25,919 nucleotides of DNA from a virus: IMG/VR virus record IMGVR_UViG_3300030943_001863, positions 1 to 25,919 of that record. One strand, written 5' to 3'. The position numbers and the translations under genes are program-made. The notes under the pieces were generated by a model. It was not told the DNA's origin and did not search any database. It saw only the letters and a program-made list of their open reading frames with translations. Below, in pieces: positions 14,021 to 22,178 of this stretch (its first letter is position 1; every line of letters starts with the position of its first letter).

Positions 14021-14341
14021 ATGGCAAAGAATGTAAAACCTATCGTGGAAACTCCAATTGTTGGGACTCCAGTTATTGAAACACCGATTGTGGAAACTCC
14101 GGTTATTGAAACACCGATTGTTGAGACTCCAGTTATTGAAACTCCGATTGTAGAGACCCCAGTTGTGGAAACACCGATTGTGGATCCAGATTTTCTAGAT
14201 CAAGCCGAAACGCTTATGGCTTCGCAAAATGTAAAAGAAATTTGGCGTTGTCCTGTAAAAGGATATTGGTTCACTAAAGCCGAAAACGCTTTAGATCACT
14301 CAAAGAAAGTGGACAAAAGTCCGGAACATTATAAACTGTAA
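14021..14341 (+). CDS. pentapeptide-repeat protein before the tail sheath
   Basis: This 106-residue protein has nine tandem five-residue units alternating ETPIV and ETPVI (residues 10-54), an acidic Pro-rich extended rod, followed by a C-terminal domain (LDQAETLMASQNVKEIWRCPVKGYWFTKAENALDH) that looks folded. Small proteins with a similar C-terminal domain often precede the sheath in these phages, as I recall. It could be a minor tail or neck component. Start is ATG 14021, one base after the preceding stop. Confidence 0.65.
   Translation: MAKNVKPIVETPIVGTPVIETPIVETPVIETPIVETPVIETPIVETPVVETPIVDPDFLDQAETLMASQNVKEIWRCPVKGYWFTKAENALDHSKKVDKSPEHYKL
14048..14182 (+). repeat. 15-bp in-frame tandem repeat, nine copies
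   Basis: Nine imperfect 15-bp units encode alternating ETPIV and ETPVI, so the effective period is 30 bp. Copy number could change by slippage without breaking the frame, because the unit is a multiple of three. Confidence 0.9.
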
Positions 14342-14344
14342 ACC

Positions 14345-15502
14345 ATGACAGGATTACCAAATGTAGTAATTAGCCTAGTCCGTAATGGACTGGGCTTAGT
14401 AGCCGAAACAAACGATAACACAGTGGGCTTTATTTTACCCGGTGTAGCTGTTACCGGTAAGTTGGTTTTAAATACTCCTTATGCTATTTATAGCACCGAT
14501 GGAGCAAAAGCCCTAGGCATTGATATTACCGGAACTAATACGGCTGCGTTCCGTCACATTTCTGAGTTTTATTCAGTTGCTCCTGTAGGTGCAAAGCTTT
14601 GGATTATCATAGTTGCTACTACTACAAAGCTATCTGCCACTGTAGATAAAGATTTGACTGTTTGTCCGGCAAAAATTCTGCTGAATAGAGCTAATGGTGA
14701 AGTCATGGCTTTGGGGATTGCAGTCGGTTCTGATGCTGGAACTACTCTAGACGGTTTGGATACTGAGGTATCAACAGCCAGGACAAAAGGTCAATTGTTG
14801 GCCATGGAGTACCTGGGCAAAATTATGCCATTCGTGTTGGTTATTGAAGGTCGAAAAATGACCGATTCAGCTTCATTGCTTGATTTACACACTCAAACTA
14901 ATTACCGTACTTCAGTTGGTTTATTTTCGACTCTCAGTGATGGTTCTGCTTCCATTGGGTTGGTATTAGGTTCTATTGCTTCCATACCGGTTCAGCGCAA
15001 AATTTCGCGGATAAAGAATGGTGCTTTGCCTATTTCAACTGCTTACTTAAGTGATGGTGTAGCTGTAAAAGAACGTGAAGATTTAGCCACAATCAGCGAT
15101 AAAGGTTATATCGTTTTGCGCCAGTTCCCAAATAAATCAGGCTACTTCTTTAATGGTGACTTCACAGCCACTTCGCTAACGGATGACCTGAATACTATTG
15201 CCAGGATACGAACTATAGACAAAGCGTTGAAAATAGCTTATAATACCTACGTTGAAGAGCTGGACGATGATGTGGAAGTAAACGACGATGGTACGCTTAA
15301 CGCTGCTGTAGCTGCTTACCTGAAGCAAAAGATTGAAACACAGGTGAACGGTTCAATGGCCGGTGAAATATCCAAATTCAGCGCGCAAATTGATACTACG
15401 GTTGATATTCTTTCCGGTGCTGCTCAAAAGATGTATCTGAACATCACTCCTAAAGGTTATTTGAACCCGATTGAAGTGGTATTGAGTTTTGTAAACCAAT
15501 AA
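14345..15502 (+). CDS. contractile tail sheath protein, DUF2586-like
   Basis: This 385-residue protein occupies the Mu L position. The N-terminus (MTGLPNVVISLVRNGLGL) and the C-terminal arm (KFSAQIDTTVDILS, then MYLNITPKGYLNPIEVVLSFV) fit sheath proteins of the DUF2586 type, with an inserted domain in the middle. RQFPNKSGYFFNGDFTAT is typical of sheath domain 2, where many members have G-x-Y-x-x-D/N. It polymerises around the tail tube and contracts at infection. ATG 14345 follows the prior stop by three bases; the tube gene follows after 12 bases. Confidence 0.85.
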   Translation: MTGLPNVVISLVRNGLGLVAETNDNTVGFILPGVAVTGKLVLNTPYAIYSTDGAKALGIDITGTNTAAFRHISEFYSVAPVGAKLWIIIVATTTKLSATVDKDLTVCPAKILLNRANGEVMALGIAVGSDAGTTLDGLDTEVSTARTKGQLLAMEYLGKIMPFVLVIEGRKMTDSASLLDLHTQTNYRTSVGLFSTLSDGSASIGLVLGSIASIPVQRKISRIKNGALPISTAYLSDGVAVKEREDLATISDKGYIVLRQFPNKSGYFFNGDFTATSLTDDLNTIARIRTIDKALKIAYNTYVEELDDDVEVNDDGTLNAAVAAYLKQKIETQVNGSMAGEISKFSAQIDTTVDILSGAAQKMYLNITPKGYLNPIEVVLSFVNQ

Positions 15503-15514
15503 TAAATTAATAAT

Positions 15515-15931
15515 ATGGCATATAGTTGGTCAGAATACCGCTGTTTTATGGGCGGTCGGTTTGTAACCGGGATTCGTGGTTTTAAGTATAAAGCTGAGCG
15601 AGAAATAGAAGCTATCTACGCTGAAGGCGATGAGCCTGTTGATGTAGGTTATGGCAATAAGAAGTACAGCAATGAGCTTAAGTTACTTCAAAATGAACTG
15701 GAGGCTATCATAGCTTCAGCCGGTGGTGACCCATTCAAATTACCACCTTTCACAATTGTTCACTCGTATATTCCAATACATAGTACTACCGGAAGGATAA
15801 TCACTGATGTTTGTGAAGGAGTTCAAATTATGGATATTGAAAAAGCCATGGAGCAAGGGGCGAAATTCATGGAAATTACAGTGGGAACTTTCGTAAAGAA
15901 AATAAAATTAAACACAACATTTGCAGCATAA
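15515..15931 (+). CDS. tail tube protein
   Basis: This 138-residue beta-rich protein sits between sheath and chaperone as Mu gpM does. YRCFMGGRFVTGIRGFKYKAEREIEAIYAEGDEPVDVGYGNKKYS has the strand-turn pattern of tube proteins, where an acidic E-G-(D/N)-E-P-V-x-x-G-x-G segment is common. KFMEITVGTFVKKIKLN near the C-terminus supplies the closing strands. Hexameric rings of it would stack into the inner tail tube through which DNA passes. Confidence 0.83.
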   Translation: MAYSWSEYRCFMGGRFVTGIRGFKYKAEREIEAIYAEGDEPVDVGYGNKKYSNELKLLQNELEAIIASAGGDPFKLPPFTIVHSYIPIHSTTGRIITDVCEGVQIMDIEKAMEQGAKFMEITVGTFVKKIKLNTTFAA

Positions 15932-15933
15932 TC

Positions 15934-16299
15934 ATGAAAAAAGAAACAACCCTTGTGGGCGAAGTAACGCCTGAACAAATTGCAGAGTGGAAAGCCAAAT
16001 ACGGCAAAGTTACCGGTGTAATTGTAGATGGACATATTGCTTATGTTCGTAAAATTGACCGGAATACTACCAGTTACGCCCTTAGTCAAATGTCGTTCAA
16101 AATGTCGAAAGGCGAAAATGAAGGAAGCGATATAGAGATGAATATGGGTAAACTGATGAAAACCGGTGAAGCTGTATTGAATAATTGCTGGATTGGTGGT
16201 AGTGAAGAAATTAAAAAGGATGAAACGCTTTGGTTCAATGCCTGTGTAAAAGCGGGTGAATTGATAGAGTTCAAGGAGACTGAGCTAAAAAACTTTTAA
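15934..16299 (+). CDS. tail assembly chaperone, 0-frame product
   Basis: This 121-residue cytoplasmic chaperone (analogue of lambda gpG and Mu gp41) binds the tape measure and tube protein during tail assembly and is absent from mature tails. Position between tube and tape measure is diagnostic. The start TTLVGEVTPEQIAEWKAKYG and the GKLMKTGEAVLNNCWIGGSEEIKKD segment are characteristic of Bacteroides phage chaperones. It ends ...GAG CTA AAA AAC TTT TAA, embedding the slippery A AAA AAC heptamer (16287-16293) before the stop, where a minority of ribosomes would shift. Confidence 0.85.
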   Translation: MKKETTLVGEVTPEQIAEWKAKYGKVTGVIVDGHIAYVRKIDRNTTSYALSQMSFKMSKGENEGSDIEMNMGKLMKTGEAVLNNCWIGGSEEIKKDETLWFNACVKAGELIEFKETELKNF

Positions 16300-16353
16300 G
16301 CGAGGCTGAACAGTGGGGTGAGAATGATTGGGTCGGCTTAATGTCGACCCAAT
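16287..16353 (+). promoter_or_regulatory. -1 frameshift signal in the tail chaperone gene
   Basis: The heptamer A AAA AAC (16287-16293) is in the correct phase, four bases before the 0-frame stop TAA (16297-16299). A 9-bp hairpin (ATTGGGTCG 16327-16335, CGACCCAAT 16345-16353) lies 33 bases downstream, farther than the usual stimulator position, so its contribution is uncertain. The -1 frame then stays open to TAA 16464-16466. Confidence 0.88.
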
Positions 16354-16466
16354 TAGAATATTACCTAGGCTATGATGTCTCGCACCTTACGGATGAACAA
16401 TGGGCGCTGAAGGTTGCTCAACTTCACATTGTACGAAAAATAGAAGCTGAATCAAATAAGCAATAA
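16293..16466 (+). CDS. tail chaperone -1 frame extension (GT-type)
   Basis: After -1 slippage the frame continues for 57 residues, from LLSEAEQWGENDW to EAESNKQ, making a 177-residue fusion with the 15934 product. This part has no ATG near its start and fills what would otherwise be a 166-base gap before the tape measure. It corresponds to the T domain of lambda gpGT, which contacts tube subunits. Its stop overlaps the tape-measure ATG by one base (TAATG). Confidence 0.85.
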   Translation, partial: LLSEAEQWGENDWVGLMSTQLEYYLGYDVSHLTDEQWALKVAQLHIVRKIEAESNKQ

Positions 16467-18304
16467 TGGGACCAGGTGTTGAATACATATTACGAGCGAG
16501 AGACTTATTGAGCGGTGTTTTGAAGAATGCTTCTAACGCAGCTGATAATGTTCGTAAAGGTGTAGATAATGTCAATACTGCGACTAATAAATATGCCAAA
16601 GAATCAAAAGTAAGCATTGAACGATTAACAAAAACTCTTGAATATCTAAAGGATAGACAATCGAAAGCGTTCGATGAAAAATATATTGCTAAATATGGTG
16701 ATTCTATAAAAAGGGTTCAAAATGAATTATCACGACTAAATAAGCTTTCTAATATACCAACAATACCCATACCTAAAGTTGGTATGTGGGGTAATTATAT
16801 CTCAGGTATTAGAAATGCGAATTCGGAGACAAATAGCTTAGCTAGTAGTATCAGAAGTATTGTTGGAGCTATGGCTCTGTTTCAAGGAGTAAAAGCTATC
16901 GTGAAGATGGGGGCTGATTTGGAACAATCCAAAATCAGTTTTGATGTACTTCTTGGCAGTGTCCAAAAATCCCGAATTATGTTAGCCGGCCTGAATAAGT
17001 TTGCTAATGATACGCCCTATGAAAACAAGCCGTTGATTGATCAGGCTAAGTTATTGCTTTCGTTTGGTACTTCAGCAGAAAAGATTTTGCCAACCCTGAA
17101 GATGCTTGGTGATATTGGTATGGGAGATACCAATAAAATGCAGTCTTTGACATTGGCTTATGCTCAAATGTCCAGTGCCGGAAAACTACAAGGCCAGGAT
17201 TTATTGCAGATGGTCAATGCCGGATTCAATCCACTCCAGGAACTCGTAAAGATGACCGGGAAAAGCATGGGAACCTTACGGTCTGAAATGGAAAAAGGCA
17301 AATTGTCATCGGCTTTGATTGAAAAGGCTTTTGAACATGCAACCAGCAAGGGCGGTCTTTTCTTTGGAATGATGGATAAAATGAGCCAAACAACTTCCGG
17401 TAAGTTCTCTACAATGGTAGGAACGCTAAAGCAAACCGGGGCTGAAATTGGATTGAAGCTTTTGCCGTATGCCAATAGCCTGATGAACTTCCTGATGCCA
17501 ATGGTTGACTGGATAGCTCAAAATGCTGACATGTTATTACAACTTACAGCAGTTGCTTTAGGAGCTTATGCAGCCTTTAAACTGATAACATGGGGAATTA
17601 AGCTTTGGACAATTGCCCAGGCTATTCTAAATGGTACCATGGCTCTTAATCCAGTGGGATTAGTTGTGATTGCTATAGCTGCTTTAATCGCGATGATAGT
17701 TGTTGCCTGGAATAAGTTTTCATGGTTCAGAGGTATTGTTTTCGGACTTTGGGACACGTTTAAATTATTCGTCAACTTTCTGAAAGATGCTGTAATGAAT
17801 ACAGTAAAAGGACTGGTTGATATGTTCCTTGGGCTTGGTAAAATCATTGATGGTATTTTTCACCGGGACTGGAGTAAAATCAAAGATGGAGCAAAACAAG
17901 TTGGTTCTGGCTATGTAAATAGTTTTGCCGGTGGCGGTATTGTCAAAGCAGCTATCGACAACGGTTCAAAAGCCGGTGAAACATGGGCTAAAGGATACAA
18001 CAAAGGGCTTAAGAGCTTTGCTAAAAGTGAAGCTGACAAAAAGAGTGGTGTTGATGCAAATTCATTGACAAGTGGATTAGGTGGTGGTGGAAATGGAACT
18101 GTAAACCCGGATGATAAAATAAAAAGTATTGCCGGTGGTGGAAGTAAGCCTACGAATATCAATATTATTTTGAATAAAGAAATGGTTGGCAGCATTACCG
18201 TACAGGCCACTAATGTGACTGAAGGCGTTGGTAAGATTAAAGACATTGTAATGGAATGTATGTCACAGGTATTGAATAGTGGAAACAGATTAGCGCATGA
18301 ATGA
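16466..18304 (+). CDS. tail tape measure protein
   Basis: This 612-residue protein sets tail length; at about 1.5 Angstrom per residue it would give a tail near 90 nm, close to Mu. The N-terminus is helical and low in Cys, followed by the conserved tape-measure domain from about 150 (LEQSKISFDVLLGSVQKSR, FANDTPYENKPLIDQA, GKLQGQDLLQMVNAGFNPLQ, MSQTTSGKFSTMVGTLKQTG). A hydrophobic region (about 355-430) may enter the host membrane, and the C-terminus is Gly-rich. A small HTS-type start (MGPGVEYILRARDLLSG) is common in this group. The start overlaps the chaperone extension, and the stop overlaps the next gene by 8 bases. Confidence 0.9.
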   Translation: MGPGVEYILRARDLLSGVLKNASNAADNVRKGVDNVNTATNKYAKESKVSIERLTKTLEYLKDRQSKAFDEKYIAKYGDSIKRVQNELSRLNKLSNIPTIPIPKVGMWGNYISGIRNANSETNSLASSIRSIVGAMALFQGVKAIVKMGADLEQSKISFDVLLGSVQKSRIMLAGLNKFANDTPYENKPLIDQAKLLLSFGTSAEKILPTLKMLGDIGMGDTNKMQSLTLAYAQMSSAGKLQGQDLLQMVNAGFNPLQELVKMTGKSMGTLRSEMEKGKLSSALIEKAFEHATSKGGLFFGMMDKMSQTTSGKFSTMVGTLKQTGAEIGLKLLPYANSLMNFLMPMVDWIAQNADMLLQLTAVALGAYAAFKLITWGIKLWTIAQAILNGTMALNPVGLVVIAIAALIAMIVVAWNKFSWFRGIVFGLWDTFKLFVNFLKDAVMNTVKGLVDMFLGLGKIIDGIFHRDWSKIKDGAKQVGSGYVNSFAGGGIVKAAIDNGSKAGETWAKGYNKGLKSFAKSEADKKSGVDANSLTSGLGGGGNGTVNPDDKIKSIAGGGSKPTNINIILNKEMVGSITVQATNVTEGVGKIKDIVMECMSQVLNSGNRLAHE

Positions 18305-18932
18305 TAAATATAATTTCAAAGAATTTGATTTAGCTCAAATATTTAAAAGTGTTTGGGGTTATTCAGCCCCTCCACTTTTATTCGGTTTACAAAATGCCGT
18401 AGAAAAAGAGTTGTTTAGAAGTACTTCGGATACTTCGGATTATTCCTTCGCAACACCTTCGGAACGCCGGGAATACAATATAAAAGGTTCGCCTTTTTAC
18501 GGATTGAATAACAATGGCAATGAGGTGTTTTTGCCTATTTGGTTGATTCGTGCTGACGGCTCAAAGTTTCTGCTTCAGAATACAGTTTCGTCCATTGTAA
18601 GTAAAAAAACGATTGTTGAAACTGTATTGGTCAATCAGCATGGTTCTGTAAAGGAAGAAATATCAATGGATGATTGGGATTTGGCTGTGAAAGGTATTAT
18701 AGTTTCACCGGATATGGATTATCCTGATCAGCAAGTTGCAGACCTGAAAGCACTTTACAAGTTAAGTGAATCACATGGAATTGAAAATGCCAGGACATCG
18801 CTACTATTTGAAGATAATGAAAAGGTAGTTATTAAAAACCTGAAATTTCCTGAAATAAAAGGGATGAAAAATGTACAGGCATTCGAGTGTGATCTAGTGA
18901 GTGATATTGAATTTAAACTGATAATTGAATAA
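18297..18932 (+). CDS. baseplate-associated protein, DUF6046-like
   Basis: This 211-residue protein lies between tape measure and baseplate hub, the position of Mu gpN or a LysM-type tail protein. The segment FLPIWLIRADGSKFLLQNTVSSIVSKKTIVETVLVNQHGSVKEEI resembles DUF6046 proteins that I recall from Bacteroides phages, where K-K-T-I-V-E-T is conserved. IKGIIVSPDMDYPDQQV and the beta-rich C-terminus suit a DNA circulation or baseplate-hub adaptor. The family name is from memory. The stop overlaps the next ATG by one base. Confidence 0.65.
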   Translation: MNDKYNFKEFDLAQIFKSVWGYSAPPLLFGLQNAVEKELFRSTSDTSDYSFATPSERREYNIKGSPFYGLNNNGNEVFLPIWLIRADGSKFLLQNTVSSIVSKKTIVETVLVNQHGSVKEEISMDDWDLAVKGIIVSPDMDYPDQQVADLKALYKLSESHGIENARTSLLFEDNEKVVIKNLKFPEIKGMKNVQAFECDLVSDIEFKLIIE

Positions 18933-19930
18933 TGTACGTTAAGCTTCGTGGACATATTGAAATAGTGCGTAAATCGGATGGTAAAAAGCTTTCATTCGAT
19001 GCTTTTCACTCAGTTCACATTGAATTAGACATTTTCAAAATAAATCAGTCATGTAAAATTCAGATACCGATTTCAGCCAGATTAGAATATAAAGATAAAA
19101 GGGTTGGTGAAAGTGTTCAGACAGCCTCACAGTTTGCTCGTGGTGATAAAATAAGTGTATGGTTGGGGTATAACAATGATATGCGGTTGGAGTTTGAAGG
19201 TTTTATTTACCGGTTGAACTATAAAACACCGCTTGAGATTGAATGCGAAGGTTACGAATTCCAATTGCGAAGGCCTTGCGAAACCAAAACATGGAAGTCG
19301 ACAACCATGAAAACGGTACTTCAGTACCTGATCAGTGGAACGGATATCGTATTGAGTGACCATATTCCGGATATAAGCTTCACGAAGTTTATTATACCGG
19401 CTAACATGACAAAGTTGGAAGCCTTGCAACTCATTAAAGAGAAATATGGTGTAACCGTATTTTTCATGGGTAAAACTCTTTATTCCGGTTTGGCTTATGT
19501 GATTGACAGGGGAACTGTAAAATATAAGTTGGGCTATAATACCATCAATGCCGATGACCTGAAGTATCGTAATGCTGACGATGTAAGCCTTAAAATAAAG
19601 GCTGTTTGGATTAAGCCGGACAATACAAAAGTTGAAGCTGAAGTAGGAGATAAAGAAGGGAGTCTACGAACATTATTTTTCTATGATGTTTCGAGTACTG
19701 CTGAACTCAAAAAACTAGCAACTGAAGAAATAAAGAAGTACAAATATTCCGGTTACGAAGGAAAGATAAAAACATTTTTACAACCTTTTGCTCAACCAGG
19801 AATGAAAGCAAATATGACTGACCCGAAGTATGATGAACGTGGTGGAATTTATTACATAACAAAAACTACGGTAGATGCTGATAAGGGTGGTGGTAGAAGG
19901 GTTGTTGAAATATCGGTCAAACTATTATGA
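18932..19930 (+). CDS. baseplate hub protein, Mu gp44 (P)-like
   Basis: This 332-residue protein fits the gp44/gp27-like baseplate hub. It has an N-terminal barrel, then RGDKISVWLGYNNDMRLEFEGFIYRLNYKTPLEIECEGYEFQLRR, where the F-x-G-x-(I/V) and E-C-E-(D/G) pattern is typical. Next come a domain with YGVTVFFMGKTLYSGLAYV, a FFYDVSSTAELKKLATEEIKK helix, and PGMKANMTDPKYDERGGIYYITKT. Trimers of such proteins form the hub above the central spike. It is coupled to neighbours by 1-base and 4-base overlaps. Confidence 0.8.
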   Translation: MYVKLRGHIEIVRKSDGKKLSFDAFHSVHIELDIFKINQSCKIQIPISARLEYKDKRVGESVQTASQFARGDKISVWLGYNNDMRLEFEGFIYRLNYKTPLEIECEGYEFQLRRPCETKTWKSTTMKTVLQYLISGTDIVLSDHIPDISFTKFIIPANMTKLEALQLIKEKYGVTVFFMGKTLYSGLAYVIDRGTVKYKLGYNTINADDLKYRNADDVSLKIKAVWIKPDNTKVEAEVGDKEGSLRTLFFYDVSSTAELKKLATEEIKKYKYSGYEGKIKTFLQPFAQPGMKANMTDPKYDERGGIYYITKTTVDADKGGGRRVVEISVKLL

Positions 19931-20448
19931 CAAAGGAACAAGAAATATTGAAAAAGCTTCAAATGCTTGGAAACGGAAATACAAAAACATTCCTGGCATT
20001 AGTCGATAATAATTACCCTGATAAGGATTACATCGATGTAAAAGATTTGTCCGGTACTCTTTACCCTGATGTCCGTAAACGTGCTGCTATTGGAACTGGT
20101 GACGATGCAAAAAAAGGATTAGTAATAACACCCGTTTCCGGTTCTTCAGTAATAGTTAGTCGTATTGGTGATAGTGATGAGCTGTTTGTGGAGATGTTCT
20201 CTGAGGTTGAAAGTATTGTGTTTGATGGTGGTGAGAATGGTGGAATGACTATTACACCAAAATTAGTCCAGGAGCTAAACAAGAATAATGAATTGCTTCA
20301 GGCAATTGTAACAGTTCTTTCGGGAACTCCAATACCCGAACCTGGTAGCGGTTCACCCAGTGCATTGCAAACGGCATTGAAAGGAGCAATTACAGGTAAA
20401 CAATTAGGTGATTTTTCAGAAATTGAGAATACAAAAATTAAACACTGA
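19927..20448 (+). CDS. baseplate spike-type protein, Mu gp45 (V) position
   Basis: This 173-residue protein follows the hub as Mu V follows P. KTFLALVDNNYPDKDYIDVKDLSGTLYPDVRK followed by GTGDDAKKGLVITPVSGSSVIVSRIGDSDELFVEMFSEVESI reads as an OB-like barrel domain (V-x-V-x-P-x-x-G-S-x-V-x-V), the usual base of a puncturing spike. IVFDGGENGGMTITPKLVQEL resembles a short beta-helix segment before a helical, Pro/Gly-linked tail. It likely pierces the outer membrane. Certainty is moderate because the apex with His ligands is not seen. Confidence 0.65.
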   Translation: MTKEQEILKKLQMLGNGNTKTFLALVDNNYPDKDYIDVKDLSGTLYPDVRKRAAIGTGDDAKKGLVITPVSGSSVIVSRIGDSDELFVEMFSEVESIVFDGGENGGMTITPKLVQELNKNNELLQAIVTVLSGTPIPEPGSGSPSALQTALKGAITGKQLGDFSEIENTKIKH

Positions 20449-20771
20449 TGAAAAATAAAGATATACTATTAGATGACAGTTTCAAACCTGCAATTACTGT
20501 AGTTTTTGATAGTGGTCTAGTCATATCTGATTTTATGATTGGTGATGTTACTCGTCAGAATCAACAAGTAATACTTTTAGCTGAAAAAGGGGAAATAAAA
20601 GAATCTCCAAAATTGGGGGTTGGTATTGCTTCATTCCTGGACGATGATAATCCTTCGGACTTACTTCGCGAAATTCGTGAAAATCTTTGTGAAGATGGTC
20701 AGGTAGTTCGTAATTGTAGTTTTGATATAAATGGTAAACTTATTATTGATGCTAGTTATGAAAGTAAGTGA
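20448..20771 (+). CDS. baseplate wedge protein, gp25/Mu gp46 (W)-like
   Basis: This 107-residue protein has the size and pattern of gp25-like wedge proteins. DSGLVISDFMIGDVTRQNQQVILLAEKGEIKESPKLGVGI fits with the E-(K)-G-x-x-x-x-x-P-x-x-G-V-G-(I/L) core. It continues with DLLREIRENLCEDGQVVRNC and a closing GKLIIDASYE strand. It connects sheath initiation to the hub. Start overlaps the previous stop (TGATG), and its end overlaps the next gene by 14 bases. Confidence 0.8.
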   Translation: MKNKDILLDDSFKPAITVVFDSGLVISDFMIGDVTRQNQQVILLAEKGEIKESPKLGVGIASFLDDDNPSDLLREIRENLCEDGQVVRNCSFDINGKLIIDASYESK

Positions 20772-21300
20772 AGGTCAATCGCTAATTGATATAGCCATAC
20801 AATACTGCGGTTCAGCCGATGCAGCTATGGCTATTGCAGTACTGAATGAGTTGAGCATAACAGATGACCCAATACCAGGAACTGAGTTGCTATTTCCGGA
20901 TGTGGTGAATGCTGATGTTATAGCGTACTATAAAAATTATGCTATTATTCCGGCTACGTTGATAGATTCAGCCATTCAGGTTAGCAATGTAATAGATACT
21001 GTTTACCGCGAGGTTAGGACTATTGAAAGCAATCTAATAAAGGTTTTAGATAATCAAACGTTTTTCGATATTGCAATTCAGGAGTTTGGAAGTGTTGAAG
21101 CTGCTTTTGTATTGGCTTTATTAAATGGTTATTCAGTTACCGATAACTTAGTTCCTGGTACTTTGCTTCAGCGGACATTAGTAATCGATAAGAAAGTATC
21201 TATATACTATTCATACAACAATTTACACCCTGCAACGGGATTAGTTGAACTTTCAGAATCAGGCATTTTTAATTACGTTTTCAATTACTCATTTGAATAA
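20758..21300 (+). CDS. tail protein with two LysM-like domains
   Basis: This 180-residue protein contains two LysM-like copies. The first spans 2-48 (EGQSLIDIAIQYCGSADAA, then PIPGTELLFP) and the second 96-143 (DNQTFFDIAIQEFGSVEAA, then LVPGTLLQRT). Both share the D-I-A-I-Q-x-x-G-S-x-(D/E)-A-A core. LysM modules bind peptidoglycan and are common in baseplate proteins such as gpX/gp53. The linker 50-95 is helical. ATG 20758 begins directly before domain 1; the upstream ATG 20731 lies inside the wedge gene and adds only hydrophobic residues. Confidence 0.8.
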   Translation: MKVSEGQSLIDIAIQYCGSADAAMAIAVLNELSITDDPIPGTELLFPDVVNADVIAYYKNYAIIPATLIDSAIQVSNVIDTVYREVRTIESNLIKVLDNQTFFDIAIQEFGSVEAAFVLALLNGYSVTDNLVPGTLLQRTLVIDKKVSIYYSYNNLHPATGLVELSESGIFNYVFNYSFE

Positions 21301-21302
21301 CT

Positions 21303-22178
21303 ATGGCACGTACAATTAGTGAGATTAAAGCCGGTATCGGTAACTATTATATTGGATTTTCGACCATTCAGGCACTATACGGATTCACCACTGAACAGGT
21401 AGCATTAGGTTATGATGCTTTGTTTTCCAAGGTTGCCGGGTCTAATTTGTTTTTCTATGCTTATGCCTTCTGTGTATACACTTTTGAACTTATTTTAGAT
21501 GCATTTCGCATTGAAATTAAATCAACAGTAGATGCCGGTTATATTGCAAACGATCCGTGGTGGCATTCGGTTGTTATGGCCTTTCAGCGAGGTGATGACT
21601 TGGTGCTTAACCCAACTACATTTAAATGGAGTTATGCCGTTATAGATGCCACAAAGCAAATAATTAAGCGTGTGGCCGTTCGTCAGAAGGTTGATACGGT
21701 TGATAGTGTTTATAAGGTTTTTCTTTACGTTGCCACTGAAAATAACGGTGTAATCGAAGCCTTGACTAACAATGATAAAACGCTTTTGGAGGCGTATGTT
21801 TTCCGCCAAAAGTATTCCGGCGTTCTCACTAAAATAGTGACCGGTACGGGCGATGTGGTTGATTTATCAATCACCATCAATTACAATCCGCTACTGCTTA
21901 CCAGTGCGGGATTATCGTTGGCCAATAATATTTATCCGGTAAATGTGGCTATTGCCAATTTCATCAAGAATTTAAACGATACCAATTTTGGCGGTAAACT
22001 GAATGTAACTAAACTTATTGATGACATTCAAAGTGCCGAAGGTGTGGTGGATGCCAAAATTACCCAGATAAAAATAAACGATGATATTCAGGCTGAGAAC
22101 TGGGGAACGTATGAAAGTACCAACGGTTGGTTTTCATTGGGCGATATTACTCCAACTTATCAACCTCAGACGCTATGA
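21303..22178 (+). CDS. baseplate J-like protein, Mu gp47 position
   Basis: This 291-residue protein sits where Mu gp47 does, after the wedge gene and before the gp48-like gene. Visible segments are an N-terminal ISEIKAGIGNYYIG, a hydrophobic FFYAYAFCVYTFELILDAFRIEI, a WWHSVVMAFQRGDDLVLN region, and VFLYVATENNGVIEAL, where the A-x-x-x-x-G-x-(I/L)-x-x-L turn resembles J-family proteins. The C-terminal VVDAKITQIKINDD strand is also typical. It would connect hub and fibre proteins. It overlaps the next gene by 4 bases (ATGA). Confidence 0.7.
   Translation: MARTISEIKAGIGNYYIGFSTIQALYGFTTEQVALGYDALFSKVAGSNLFFYAYAFCVYTFELILDAFRIEIKSTVDAGYIANDPWWHSVVMAFQRGDDLVLNPTTFKWSYAVIDATKQIIKRVAVRQKVDTVDSVYKVFLYVATENNGVIEALTNNDKTLLEAYVFRQKYSGVLTKIVTGTGDVVDLSITINYNPLLLTSAGLSLANNIYPVNVAIANFIKNLNDTNFGGKLNVTKLIDDIQSAEGVVDAKITQIKINDDIQAENWGTYESTNGWFSLGDITPTYQPQTL

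Noticed and set aside
13479-14027. Long minus-strand ORF of 182 codons
   Set aside because: It is antisense to the u-spanin gene, whose low-complexity Ser/Thr codons keep the reverse frame open; it has no promoter, start context or neighbours on that strand.
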